Assembly (NCBI GenBank): GCA_017390595.1
Contig: JAFPBC010000209.1
Span: 1-7,135, forward strand
Direction: 5' to 3'
DNA: 7,135 nt
Origin: Selenomonadales bacterium
GTDB taxonomy: Bacteria > Bacillota > Negativicutes > RGIG982
Below the pieces are notes generated by a model. The model saw only the letters and a program-made list of their open reading frames with translations, made no database searches and was not told the origin of the DNA. A program made the position numbers and the translations under genes. This document shows, piece by piece, positions 1 to 6,318 of the stretch (position 1 is the stretch's first letter; the number at the start of each line of letters is the position of its first letter).

Positions 1-1
1 C

Positions 2-28
2 CCACCGTTATCGGTTGGTGGTTTTTTT
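2..28 (+). terminator. Rho-independent terminator of an upstream rightward gene
   Basis: CCACC (2-6) can pair with GGTGG (17-21), with a possible G-T pair inside, and a run of seven T residues follows (22-28). An alternative shorter hairpin, ACCG/CGGT around a TTAT loop, uses the same bases. The gene it would serve lies left of the window, so the stem may extend beyond what is visible. Confidence 0.7.
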
Positions 29-40
29 ATATGTCTAAAC

Positions 41-99
41 ATACTATATATTGCTGTTGATTACCACTATAAAACGTATTATAATAAAATATATAGTAT
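41..99. repeat. 12-bp perfect inverted repeat flanking a promoter
   Basis: ATACTATATATT at 41-52 is the exact reverse complement of AATATATAGTAT at 88-99. One arm sits just upstream of the -35 box and the other covers the expected transcription start. The arm centres are 47 bp apart. The core CTATATATTG (44-53) fits the NrdR-box core CWATATATWG as I recall it, and the second arm fits 9 of those 10 positions (87-96). The repeat is directly seen; an operator role is inference. Confidence 0.5.
57..85 (+). promoter_or_regulatory. Sigma-A-type promoter of the nucleotidyltransferase gene
   Basis: A -35 box TTGATT (57-62) and a perfect -10 box TATAAT (80-85) are separated by 17 bp. Transcription would start near 91-93, leaving a leader of about 25 nt before the ATG at 116. 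A 12-bp inverted repeat (41-52 and 88-99) brackets these boxes exactly, so the promoter may be controlled by a repressor. Promoter boxes in AT-rich DNA can arise by chance, but spacing and position relative to the gene are both right. Confidence 0.65.
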
Positions 100-115
100 T
101 GGGACGGTGATGAAG

Positions 116-868
116 ATGAGAGAGACGATCATAAAAGAACTGCACAAGATAGAAGAAACGGAAAATGTCCGCATCATTATGGCGATCGAATCGGGGAGCA
201 GGGCATGGGGCTTTGAGTCGATCGACAGCGATTATGATGTGCGTTTTATCTATGTACGAAACGAGGATGATTATCTGCGCTTGGAAGGTGTCCGCGATGT
301 TATCGAGTGGAAACTGGATGAGGTGCTTGATATCAACGGTTGGGATCTGCAGAAGGCATTACGACTATTGTACAAGTCGAATGCTACGGTGTCGGAATGG
401 TGTGCGTCTCCTATCGTTTATTTGGCACGTGAAGGATACGAGGAGTTGAAACTTATCCTGACGCAGTATTTCTCACCGAAAAAAGCGATGTTTCATAATC
501 TCAGTTCGGCATCGGGTAATTATCGCGAGTGGCTGAAAGGCGATGAAGTGAAGCTGAAAAAATATTTTTATGTGCTTCGTCCGATTTTGGCATCGCTTTG
601 GATAACTAAACATAAGACAGCACCGCCGATGCTATTTGAGGAGCTGATGTATGCGGAACTTGAGAAATCGCTGTTGCCGACGGTAGAGGAGCTTCTTGTA
701 ATGAAGAAGTCGATGGGAGAGATGGGAACGGCACCCAAAATACAAGTTTTGAATGAGTATATCGAAAAGATGATACCGCTACTGCGTGAGCAGGCAGAGC
801 AGATGGATGATGACAGAGTGAGTTGGCGACCTCTCAACGAATTTTTCCTTGAAATGGTGCGAAAATAA
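116..868 (+). CDS. RlaP/YcgL-type predicted nucleotidyltransferase
   Basis: A 250-aa protein of the DNA polymerase beta nucleotidyltransferase superfamily, resembling the RlaP/YcgL group (PF10127 from memory). The catalytic signature is GSRAWGF (residues 27-33) followed by DSDYD (37-41), where D39 and D41 should bind the metal. A later conserved block, WDLQKALRLL (76-85) through SEW (93-95), and the basic/aromatic stretch KKYFYVLRP (148-156) are also typical of this group as I recall it. Members are thought to transfer a nucleotide to an unknown acceptor; some sit beside RNA-repair genes, but none is visible here. I chose the ATG at 116 because GGTGA (106-110) lies 5 nt upstream and homologues usually begin near this point. 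GTG 107 and ATG 110 are in frame and also possible. The protein looks cytoplasmic, with no membrane segment. It stands alone between two terminators. The family call is fairly safe; the substrate is unknown. Confidence 0.88.
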   Translation: MRETIIKELHKIEETENVRIIMAIESGSRAWGFESIDSDYDVRFIYVRNEDDYLRLEGVRDVIEWKLDEVLDINGWDLQKALRLLYKSNATVSEWCASPIVYLAREGYEELKLILTQYFSPKKAMFHNLSSASGNYREWLKGDEVKLKKYFYVLRPILASLWITKHKTAPPMLFEELMYAELEKSLLPTVEELLVMKKSMGEMGTAPKIQVLNEYIEKMIPLLREQAEQMDDDRVSWRPLNEFFLEMVRK

Positions 869-870
869 AA

Positions 871-900
871 AAGAAGGCAGACAAAGTCGTCTGCCTTCTT
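871..900. terminator. Bidirectional rho-independent terminator
   Basis: A 12-bp perfect stem, AAGAAGGCAGAC (871-882) with GTCTGCCTTCTT (889-900), encloses a 6-nt loop. A-rich sequence on the left and TTTTATTTT-type sequence on the right give a U-tract on either strand. It starts 2 bp after the nucleotidyltransferase stop and ends 1 bp before the stop of the leftward pseudouridine synthase, so it serves both convergent genes. Confidence 0.93.
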
Positions 901-901
901 T

Positions 902-1789
902 TTATTTTGTAAGCAAGTCGATGGCCGTCTCTATATCGGCGGTAAGCGGTGCTTTTACCGTGATACGCTCATTCGTTTTCGGATGGATGAATGATGTTTC
1001 CACTGCATGAAGTGCTTGCCGTTTGATAAGTGCGGAGCGTTTGCCGTACATGTTGTCGCCGAGGATAGGAAGGTCGATCGCAGACAGATGAAGTCGTATC
1101 TGGTGTGTGCGTCCCGTTTCGAGGTTGAGTTCCACAAGTGCGGCATTGTCATACGTGGCGACTGTTCGATAGTGCGTGACAGCAGGGTCTCCGTCAGCGC
1201 GGACTGCGCGTCTGTTGGCAAGCGTGGGATGTGCGCCGATGGGAAATGTTATCGTGCCTTCCGGTTCGGTCAGGATGCCCGAGACAAGTGCGCGGTAGGT
1301 GCGAGTGAGCGTATGCGTGTCGCGCTGTTTTTCCAATTCGCGTTGTACGTCGGCTGATTTGGCGAAGAGGACACAGCCCGAGGTATCGCGGTCTAGGCGA
1401 TGGATAGGATGGAAAGAGACGGGTTTGCCGTTCTGTTTCAAGTAGTAGGCAAGTGCGTTCGATAATGTACCGCTCGTAGTTCGTCCTGCGGGATGGACGA
1501 GCTGGCGGGGCGGTTTGTTGAGTGCGATGAGATAGTCATCTTCGTAGAGCACTTCGATCGGCAGGTCTTCTGCTTGGATGCTACTCTCTTGCGGTATGAT
1601 TTGTTTGATCTTTACGATATCGCCTGCGCGAAGAGTCGCTTTAAGGAAGGCAGGACGTCCATTGAGGAGGATTCCTTTTGAGCGGGTCAGTTTTTGCACT
1701 TGGCGGGCGGATACATGATGTATTTTTAAAAAGTCGCGTACCGAGAGCGAGGCTTCTTGTTCGGTCACGGTATAGATGGAAAAGGCCAT
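902..1789 (-). CDS. RluA-family pseudouridine synthase with S4 domain
   Basis: A 295-aa enzyme that isomerises uridine to pseudouridine in rRNA or tRNA (COG0564, RluA/RluD branch). An N-terminal S4 RNA-binding domain spans about residues 15-62. The catalytic domain follows, with YEDDYLIALNKPP (82-94), HRLDRDTSG (130-138) whose D133 is the catalytic aspartate, and GRTHQIRLHL (226-235). The length of about 300 aa is normal for the family. The start is the ATG at 1789, since AGAAAGGTG lies 6 nt upstream on the minus strand; the frame stays open further upstream but that part has no family similarity. A candidate promoter lies at 1822-1850, and transcription ends at the shared terminator at 871-900. 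Firmicutes usually carry several RluA paralogues, so the target nucleotide cannot be read from sequence and I give no symbol. Confidence 0.93.
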   Translation of the reverse strand: MAFSIYTVTEQEASLSVRDFLKIHHVSARQVQKLTRSKGILLNGRPAFLKATLRAGDIVKIKQIIPQESSIQAEDLPIEVLYEDDYLIALNKPPRQLVHPAGRTTSGTLSNALAYYLKQNGKPVSFHPIHRLDRDTSGCVLFAKSADVQRELEKQRDTHTLTRTYRALVSGILTEPEGTITFPIGAHPTLANRRAVRADGDPAVTHYRTVATYDNAALVELNLETGRTHQIRLHLSAIDLPILGDNMYGKRSALIKRQALHAVETSFIHPKTNERITVKAPLTADIETAIDLLTK

Positions 1790-1821
1790 GGTATTCACCT
1801 TTCTGTTTACATAATAAAAAT

Positions 1822-1850
1822 AGCGTAGCACGGAATGAAAAGAAAAGCAA
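1822..1850 (-). promoter_or_regulatory. Candidate promoter of the pseudouridine synthase gene
   Basis: On the minus strand, TTGCTT (1845-1850) and TACGCT (1822-1827) are separated by 17 bp, about 30 bp before the start codon at 1789. The -35 box is a fair match and the -10 box keeps only its key T, A and T, so this is a moderate call. No convincing promoter was found for the divergent small gene in the same 108-bp region. TTTACA (1806-1811) on the plus strand has no good -10 partner. Confidence 0.4.
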
Positions 1851-1897
1851 GATTGTATGTGCGGCTGCATATAGATGTGAAAAAGGAGGTACAAGAT

Positions 1898-2179
1898 ATG
1901 AGAGAAAAGACGAGCTTGAAACGTAGGGTGAAGGTCGGCATATTGGCACTGATGGGTATCGGCTTTCTTATGTTATCGCCGCAGTTGACGATGGGAGCAG
2001 AGGGCATAGCATTTGCTGTTATTTGGACTATGATGGCGATGCTTGGGGCGGTGTCGCTCTACCATGAGTGGAAGGGGGCAAGACGGTCAGCAAGAGCGAA
2101 GGCTGTCTATGCGTTTAAAAAGAAACTGCGTACCCCCAAAGAGGCACGCAGTCGGATATCTGTTCGCCTAAAGGCTTAG
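1898..2179 (+). CDS. Small two-helix membrane protein, unknown family
   Basis: I do not recognise this 93-aa protein. A very strong Shine-Dalgarno AAGGAGGT (1883-1890), 7 nt before the ATG at 1898, supports translation from there, although the frame is open from 1835. Two hydrophobic segments are visible, about residues 12-29 and 36-55, joined by a short loop (SPQLTMGAEG). The N-terminus (KTSLKRRVK) and the long C-terminal tail are rich in Lys and Arg, so by the positive-inside rule both ends should be cytoplasmic with a short outside loop. The tail (residues 56-93) carries many basic residues and could touch nucleic acid or acidic lipid; that is speculation. The gene is divergent from the pseudouridine synthase, and its TAG overlaps the stop of the leftward aminotransferase gene by 4 bp. 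The aminotransferase terminator hairpin lies inside its last 20 codons. No terminator of its own is seen. Confidence 0.72.
   Translation: MREKTSLKRRVKVGILALMGIGFLMLSPQLTMGAEGIAFAVIWTMMAMLGAVSLYHEWKGARRSARAKAVYAFKKKLRTPKEARSRISVRLKA
2117..2152 (-). terminator. Terminator of the leftward operon, inside the small membrane gene
   Basis: ACTGCGT (2125-2131) pairs with ACGCAGT (2146-2152). On the minus strand the hairpin is followed directly by TTCTTTTT (2124-2117). It lies 24-51 bp past the aminotransferase stop, as expected for its terminator. There is no T-run on the plus-strand side, so it should act only leftward. The loop is long (14 nt), though two more G-C pairs can form after an A/C mismatch. 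The plus strand here codes for residues of the small membrane protein. Confidence 0.6.
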
Positions 2180-3465
2180 CGCGGAAGCTGTGCAAGGACA
2201 ACGTCGAGCGCATCTAAGAGATCGTTGATATTTTGTTCGGTGATAACGAGCGGCGGCTGGAATGCGAGTACGTTGCGCGCAACACCGTTTTTGCCGACGA
2301 TGAAGCCGCGGTTTTTCATTTCTTCCAAAATGATGTCCGTTTCGGTCGAAGCAGGCGAGTTGTCAGCGTGGACGAGCTCGGCACCGACCATGAGGCCCAT
2401 ACCGCGAATATCGCCGATGATCGGGTATTTTTTCTGGAGATCGGCAAGACCTGCTTTGAGCTGTGCGCCGCGAGCGAGTGCGTTGTCGGCGAGCTTGTTG
2501 TCGATGAGGTAGTCGAGCGTTGCAAGAGCCGCTGTCGACGATACCGGGTTACCGCCGAGCGTCGATGCGCCCGGTTTGGTGTAGGTGTTGGCAACTTTTT
2601 CGGTCGCGATGAATGCACTGATCGGCGTGCCGTTACCGAGAGCTTTTGCCATCGTCATGATGTCGGGCGAGATGCCGTAGTTTTCGATAGCGAACATTTT
2701 ACCTGTACGGCAGAAGCCTGTCTGTACTTCGTCGATGATGAGAAGGATGCCGTAACGGTCGAGGATCTCTTTTACACGTTTGAAGTAGCCCGGAGGCGGT
2801 GTTACGATACCTGCGTTGCCTTGGATCGGTTCTGCGATCATAGCGGCTACACGACCGGACGTGTTCGTTTTGATGATATCTTCGATGGCATTGGCACACG
2901 CGTAATCACATTCGGGGAAGCGTTTGCCGAGCGGGCAGCGGTAGCAGTATGCGTTCGGTGCGAAGTTGATACCACCGACAGGGTTCGGGTCGGTACGCCA
3001 CATGGAGATGCCTGTCATGCTCATCGTCAATTTCGTACGGCCGTGGAGACCGTTGCGAAGGCTGATGAATTCGCTGTTGTTCGTTGCGACTGTTGCGAGA
3101 AGTGCCGCGCCCTCATTGGCTTCGGTACCTGTCGAGCAGAAGAACGTTTTCTTGAGGTCGCCCGGTGTTACTTCGGCAAGGCGCTCAGCCAAGCGGACGA
3201 ACGGGTCTGTCAAGTAGATGTTGCATACGTGCTGGAGCGTTTTGACTTGCTCGCAGATGCGGTCGGTGATAGCAGGGTTGCAGTGACCGCAGTTGATAAC
3301 GGATACGCCTGCGAAGCAGTCGAGATACTCCTTGCCTGTGCTGTCGTAGAGATACTGCATATCACCGCGGACAAGCTGCATCGGTTCTTGATAGAAGTGG
3401 CCGAGGCAAGGCATGATGTATTCTTTTTTCTTTTCTAAGATCGTTTGTGGGCCGAGGTAAGTCAT
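2176..3465 (-). CDS. Class III PLP aminotransferase, AGXT2-like
   Basis: A 429-aa fold-type I, class III aminotransferase (the GabT/ArgD/AGXT2 family). STGTEANEGA (111-120) forms the phosphate-binding site, DEVQTG (245-250) supplies D245 for the cofactor ring nitrogen, and K274 in MAKALGNG is the Schiff-base lysine. The N-terminal block, FYQEPMQLVRGDMQYLYD and then CFAGVSVINCGHCNP (50-64), recalls plant and animal AGXT2 (alanine-glyoxylate or beta-aminoisobutyrate-pyruvate aminotransferase). The true amino donor cannot be fixed from sequence; GABA, beta-alanine, ornithine or putrescine derivatives are alternatives. Four cysteines (C174, C177, C186, C190) form a CX2C-X8-CX3C cluster before AEPIQGNAGI (211-220). 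The length is normal. The start at 3465 is supported by AAGGAGGAGG 5 nt upstream. It is the last gene of the three-gene operon, 26 bp after the U32 gene, and ends at the hairpin at 2125-2152. Confidence 0.92.
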   Translation of the reverse strand: MTYLGPQTILEKKKEYIMPCLGHFYQEPMQLVRGDMQYLYDSTGKEYLDCFAGVSVINCGHCNPAITDRICEQVKTLQHVCNIYLTDPFVRLAERLAEVTPGDLKKTFFCSTGTEANEGAALLATVATNNSEFISLRNGLHGRTKLTMSMTGISMWRTDPNPVGGINFAPNAYCYRCPLGKRFPECDYACANAIEDIIKTNTSGRVAAMIAEPIQGNAGIVTPPPGYFKRVKEILDRYGILLIIDEVQTGFCRTGKMFAIENYGISPDIMTMAKALGNGTPISAFIATEKVANTYTKPGASTLGGNPVSSTAALATLDYLIDNKLADNALARGAQLKAGLADLQKKYPIIGDIRGMGLMVGAELVHADNSPASTETDIILEEMKNRGFIVGKNGVARNVLAFQPPLVITEQNINDLLDALDVVLAQLPR

Positions 3466-3491
3466 GTTATCCTCCTCCTTATGATAGACGA

Positions 3492-5435
3492 TTAGCGAGA
3501 TACACGGAAACGAAGTGCGCCGATACCGAGCGGGCGCGGTGCGTTTTCTTTGAGCGATGCGAGACGGTCTACGTTTGCTTCTTCCTGCGGAGCAGCATAG
3601 AGGCTGTCGAGTTCTGCGCGATACGTCTGAAGCAAGAATGCGAGATGTTCGTCATCGTAGATGTGACCTTCGATGCGGTAGACGGCCGCGCCTGTCAATT
3701 TCGGCAGGTACGGGAAGAGGCAATAGTCGTTGGCGAGCAAGATGTGGCTCTTACCGTGCTGGTCGAAGCGGATGCTGTGTTTTTGACCTGCCGTATCGAG
3801 AAGCGCGTATTGGTGCTCGTAGATCGGTGTCTGGTCTTCGTTGTCGAGACCGAGGACTGCCGACGGAATGGAGTGTTCCGATACCATTGCTTCGATCGGG
3901 CCGTGAACGATAAGTTCGATCGGCGACTGGCTCGTCTGAAGAAGGTCGACGATCTGTTCGTGCGATGCTTCTACCGACATCGTCGATTGAACGATGCCGT
4001 TGTCGGACTGCCATTTCGTGCTGTAATGGTTGAACGTATTGAACGAGAAGTCTGCGTAAAGCGGAAGTCCCGTGATCTCTTTTGCCATTTTCATTGCGCC
4101 TGTGTTGCTGACCATGATGCCGTCGGGTGCGATCTCTTTGAGCGCCGTGAAGTGCTGTTCGAGTTCGCCGAGGATCGGGTTCGGCGTGATGCGCTGCGTC
4201 ATAACGACGACTTTTACGTTGTACGGCTCAGCGATACGCATTGCTTCGCGGATGTCTGCGAGCGACCACGGTTTGTTCGGGCGGAAAGCGTCACCGCCGA
4301 TATAGATGATGTCTGCGCCGTTTTTGCAAGCGACTTCTACTGCGCTGAGCGATGCTACGCGAACGGAGAGCTGCGGGCGGGCTTTGAACGCAGGAGATTC
4401 GTCTTTGCCGAGTTTCGCTTTGACATCGAGCGTTGCTTCTTTAACAGCCTGGCTGAAGAAACGCGGTTCACGGCTTCCGTCGTAACCGATGAGTTTCGCG
4501 CCGAGCGTGTTGGAGAGTGCATAGCACGTGGAGAAGTCGCGCGAGCGGTTTTCATAAAGTTCTTTCCAGTCGTTTTCATCGATCGTGTAAGATGTCGGGT
4601 CAGCTAAGTAGCGGTCGACGGCACGACGATAGATGGATACGATGCGTTTTACGAAGTCTGCCGTACGCATACGACCTTCGATCTTGAACGAGTGAACGCC
4701 TGCCTGGATGAGTTCGGGCAAGTGGCGATACATACACATATCTTTGAGCGCGAGTTTGTACGGGCCCGTCTGCTCGGAATCGGGGATGACTTCGCCCGTT
4801 TCTTCGTCGATGAGCTGATACGGCCAGCGGCACGGTTTGAGGCAGCGACCGCGGTTCGAGCTTTGGCCGAATACAACGCCCGAGTGAACGCACTGACCGC
4901 TCTGCGATACGCACATATCACCATGGATGAAGAATTCGATCTCGATGCCTGTCTGTTCGCGCATGAGGCGGATCTGGTCGAGCGTAAGGTCACGGCTGGC
5001 AACGATACGCGTGATACCGTATTCTTGGTATTTGCGTACCGATTCGCTGTTGTGCGTGTTACGCATGATAGAGGTATGGAGCGGAACGGTGAAACCGATC
5101 TCTTTGGCAAGCTCCATGATAGCGAGGTCCTGTACGATGAGCGCGTCCGGCTGGATGCGTTCGAGGAGCATGAGATAATCGCGCATCGCGTCGATCTCAC
5201 GACTGCTGATGAGGTTGTTGACCGTTACGTACAATTTGACACCGTGCTCGTGAGCATATTTGATCGCTTTTTCAAGCTGTTCGTCGTCAAAGTTCGTATC
5301 GGCACGATGCATACGCATGTTGAAGCGTTTACCGCCGAGATAGACGGCATCTGCGCCTGCCTCGATGACTGTTTCGAGGACTTCCCAGCTACCTGCGGGA
5401 GCTAAGATTTCTACGGATTGTCTATTCAAAAGCAT
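3492..5435 (-). CDS. U32 'peptidase' family protein with two barrel-like repeats
   Basis: A 647-aa member of the U32 family. Characterised members such as TrhP and RlhA hydroxylate RNA using prephenate-dependent, iron-sulphur chemistry; protease activity is now doubtful for many. The first half opens with EILAPAGSWEVLETVIEAG (9-27) and YLGGKRF (32-38). It contains the U32 signature around IEFFIHGDMCVSQSGQC (166-182) and the NRGRCLKPCRWPY segment (194-206). C175, C182, C198 and C202 are the expected Fe-S ligands. The second half repeats the first without those cysteines: NGADIIYIGGDAF (372-384) mirrors 26-38 and IELIVHG (506-512) mirrors IEFFIHG. I chose the ATG at 5435, with AGGAG 8 nt upstream; an in-frame extension to 5477 would run into the preceding gene. 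The stop of that gene is 19 bp upstream. The target, whether tRNA, rRNA or other, is not readable. RlhA-like or TrhP-like roles are both possible. Confidence 0.9.
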   Translation of the reverse strand: MLLNRQSVEILAPAGSWEVLETVIEAGADAVYLGGKRFNMRMHRADTNFDDEQLEKAIKYAHEHGVKLYVTVNNLISSREIDAMRDYLMLLERIQPDALIVQDLAIMELAKEIGFTVPLHTSIMRNTHNSESVRKYQEYGITRIVASRDLTLDQIRLMREQTGIEIEFFIHGDMCVSQSGQCVHSGVVFGQSSNRGRCLKPCRWPYQLIDEETGEVIPDSEQTGPYKLALKDMCMYRHLPELIQAGVHSFKIEGRMRTADFVKRIVSIYRRAVDRYLADPTSYTIDENDWKELYENRSRDFSTCYALSNTLGAKLIGYDGSREPRFFSQAVKEATLDVKAKLGKDESPAFKARPQLSVRVASLSAVEVACKNGADIIYIGGDAFRPNKPWSLADIREAMRIAEPYNVKVVVMTQRITPNPILGELEQHFTALKEIAPDGIMVSNTGAMKMAKEITGLPLYADFSFNTFNHYSTKWQSDNGIVQSTMSVEASHEQIVDLLQTSQSPIELIVHGPIEAMVSEHSIPSAVLGLDNEDQTPIYEHQYALLDTAGQKHSIRFDQHGKSHILLANDYCLFPYLPKLTGAAVYRIEGHIYDDEHLAFLLQTYRAELDSLYAAPQEEANVDRLASLKENAPRPLGIGALRFRVSR

Positions 5436-5454
5436 GGATTCATCTCCTAAACTA

Positions 5455-6318
5455 TTAGTTATAAATTTCTTTCGCACGCTCTACGAGAGAGGACGGAAGT
5501 TCGATATCGAGGTTGTCTGCCGTATATTGGTTGAGAAGAACATCGGGCGTTTTGACCGAGCCGACAGGGATCGTGCCTGCGTCTTTGCCGCTGAGGATCT
5601 CGATGGCTTTCAGGCCGCATTCGTAGCCGAGTGCTTCGTGGTTGGCAGCAAGGCCGCCGATAGCACCGCCGACGATATTCGGTGCGTGCGATGCGATGAT
5701 CGGAAGGTCGAGATCGTCCGTGTAGTAGACGATGCTTGCGAAGTTGTCTTCGAGAAGTTTGCCGATCGGCATGAAGATGGCATCCATCTCATCTGTAAGA
5801 AGTTCGGAAAGCTCGGAGATATCTGTCTCCGATGCGATCGGAAGTTCGATAAGCGTGAAGTGACCTTCTGCCGCTTTTTTGAAGTTGGCTACTTCGATCT
5901 TTGCGTTTTCATCGTTCGGGTCGAACGGCATACCGAGTGTTTTCGCTTCGGGAAGAAGTTCTTCGATGAACGCAACTTTATCCGTTGCCGATACCATGCC
6001 CGATACGCCCGTTGCGTGGTTGCCCGGACATTCCATCGACTGTGCGAGACCGACGCTTACGGGATCGAATACAGGTGTGTAGACGACAGGGATATGGTCG
6101 CTTGCCGCGATGGCAGCTTTGGCTGCGGGCGTGGTGCAAGCGAAGATCAAGTCGACGTTTTCATCGACCAATTTTTGTGCGAAAGCAGGCAATTTCTCCA
6201 CCGTGCCATCAACGTTGAAGTAGAGATATTCCACTTCTTCTTGGGCAAGGGCTTGTTTGAAACCATGTACGGCGGTATCTAAATTTTGTGTGAGCTGCAA
6301 GATTCCGATTTTATACAA
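5455..6318 (-). CDS. TrpX-type ABC substrate-binding-like protein, no signal peptide
   Basis: A 287-aa protein of the ABC_sub_bind/TrpX family (PF04392, COG2984 from memory), usually an extracytoplasmic lipoprotein that delivers tryptophan, tyrosine or similar ligands to an ABC importer. Family landmarks are the start KIGILQLTQNLDTAVHGF (3-20), LIFACTTPAAKAA (57-69), IPVVYTPVFDPVSVGL (76-91), LLPEAKTLGM (121-130), and the C-terminal GYECGLKAIEILSG (231-244). The mature domain looks complete, but it begins at residue 2-3 with no hydrophobic leader or lipobox cysteine. The start is TTG at 6318, with AGAGGTG 8 nt upstream; an in-frame TAA at 6334-6336 rules out an N-terminal extension. It should therefore stay in the cytoplasm, unlike its relatives, perhaps as a ligand sensor. 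No permease or ATPase gene is adjacent. It leads an operon with U32 and aminotransferase genes. The family call is firm; the role is unknown. Confidence 0.88.
   Translation of the reverse strand: MYKIGILQLTQNLDTAVHGFKQALAQEEVEYLYFNVDGTVEKLPAFAQKLVDENVDLIFACTTPAAKAAIAASDHIPVVYTPVFDPVSVGLAQSMECPGNHATGVSGMVSATDKVAFIEELLPEAKTLGMPFDPNDENAKIEVANFKKAAEGHFTLIELPIASETDISELSELLTDEMDAIFMPIGKLLEDNFASIVYYTDDLDLPIIASHAPNIVGGAIGGLAANHEALGYECGLKAIEILSGKDAGTIPVGSVKTPDVLLNQYTADNLDIELPSSLVERAKEIYN

Noticed and set aside
1..106. Possible riboswitch or small RNA in the leader before the nucleotidyltransferase
   Set aside because: The promoter places the transcription start near 91-93, leaving only about 25 nt of leader, too short for a riboswitch.
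1790..1894. Possible 35-residue N-terminal extension of the pseudouridine synthase
   Set aside because: The extension has no S4 or other similarity, and the ATG at 1789 has a good AGAAAGGTG ribosome site at proper spacing.
2233..5405. Very long open frames on the plus strand, antisense to the aminotransferase and U32 genes (2233-3438, 3447-4607, 4692-5405)
   Set aside because: All lie in exact codon register with the real leftward genes. They stay open because those genes almost never use TTA, CTA or TCA codons, whose complements are stops. They lack ribosome sites and their Cys/Arg/Val-rich translations resemble no protein.
5365..6282. Open frame of 305 codons on the plus strand, antisense to the TrpX-like gene
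   Set aside because: Same codon-register effect as the other antisense frames; no ribosome site and no recognisable domain.
2176..6318. Metabolic island or mobile origin for the leftward operon
   Set aside because: No integrase, transposase, terminal repeats or tRNA junction is visible, and composition changes only modestly from the neighbours.
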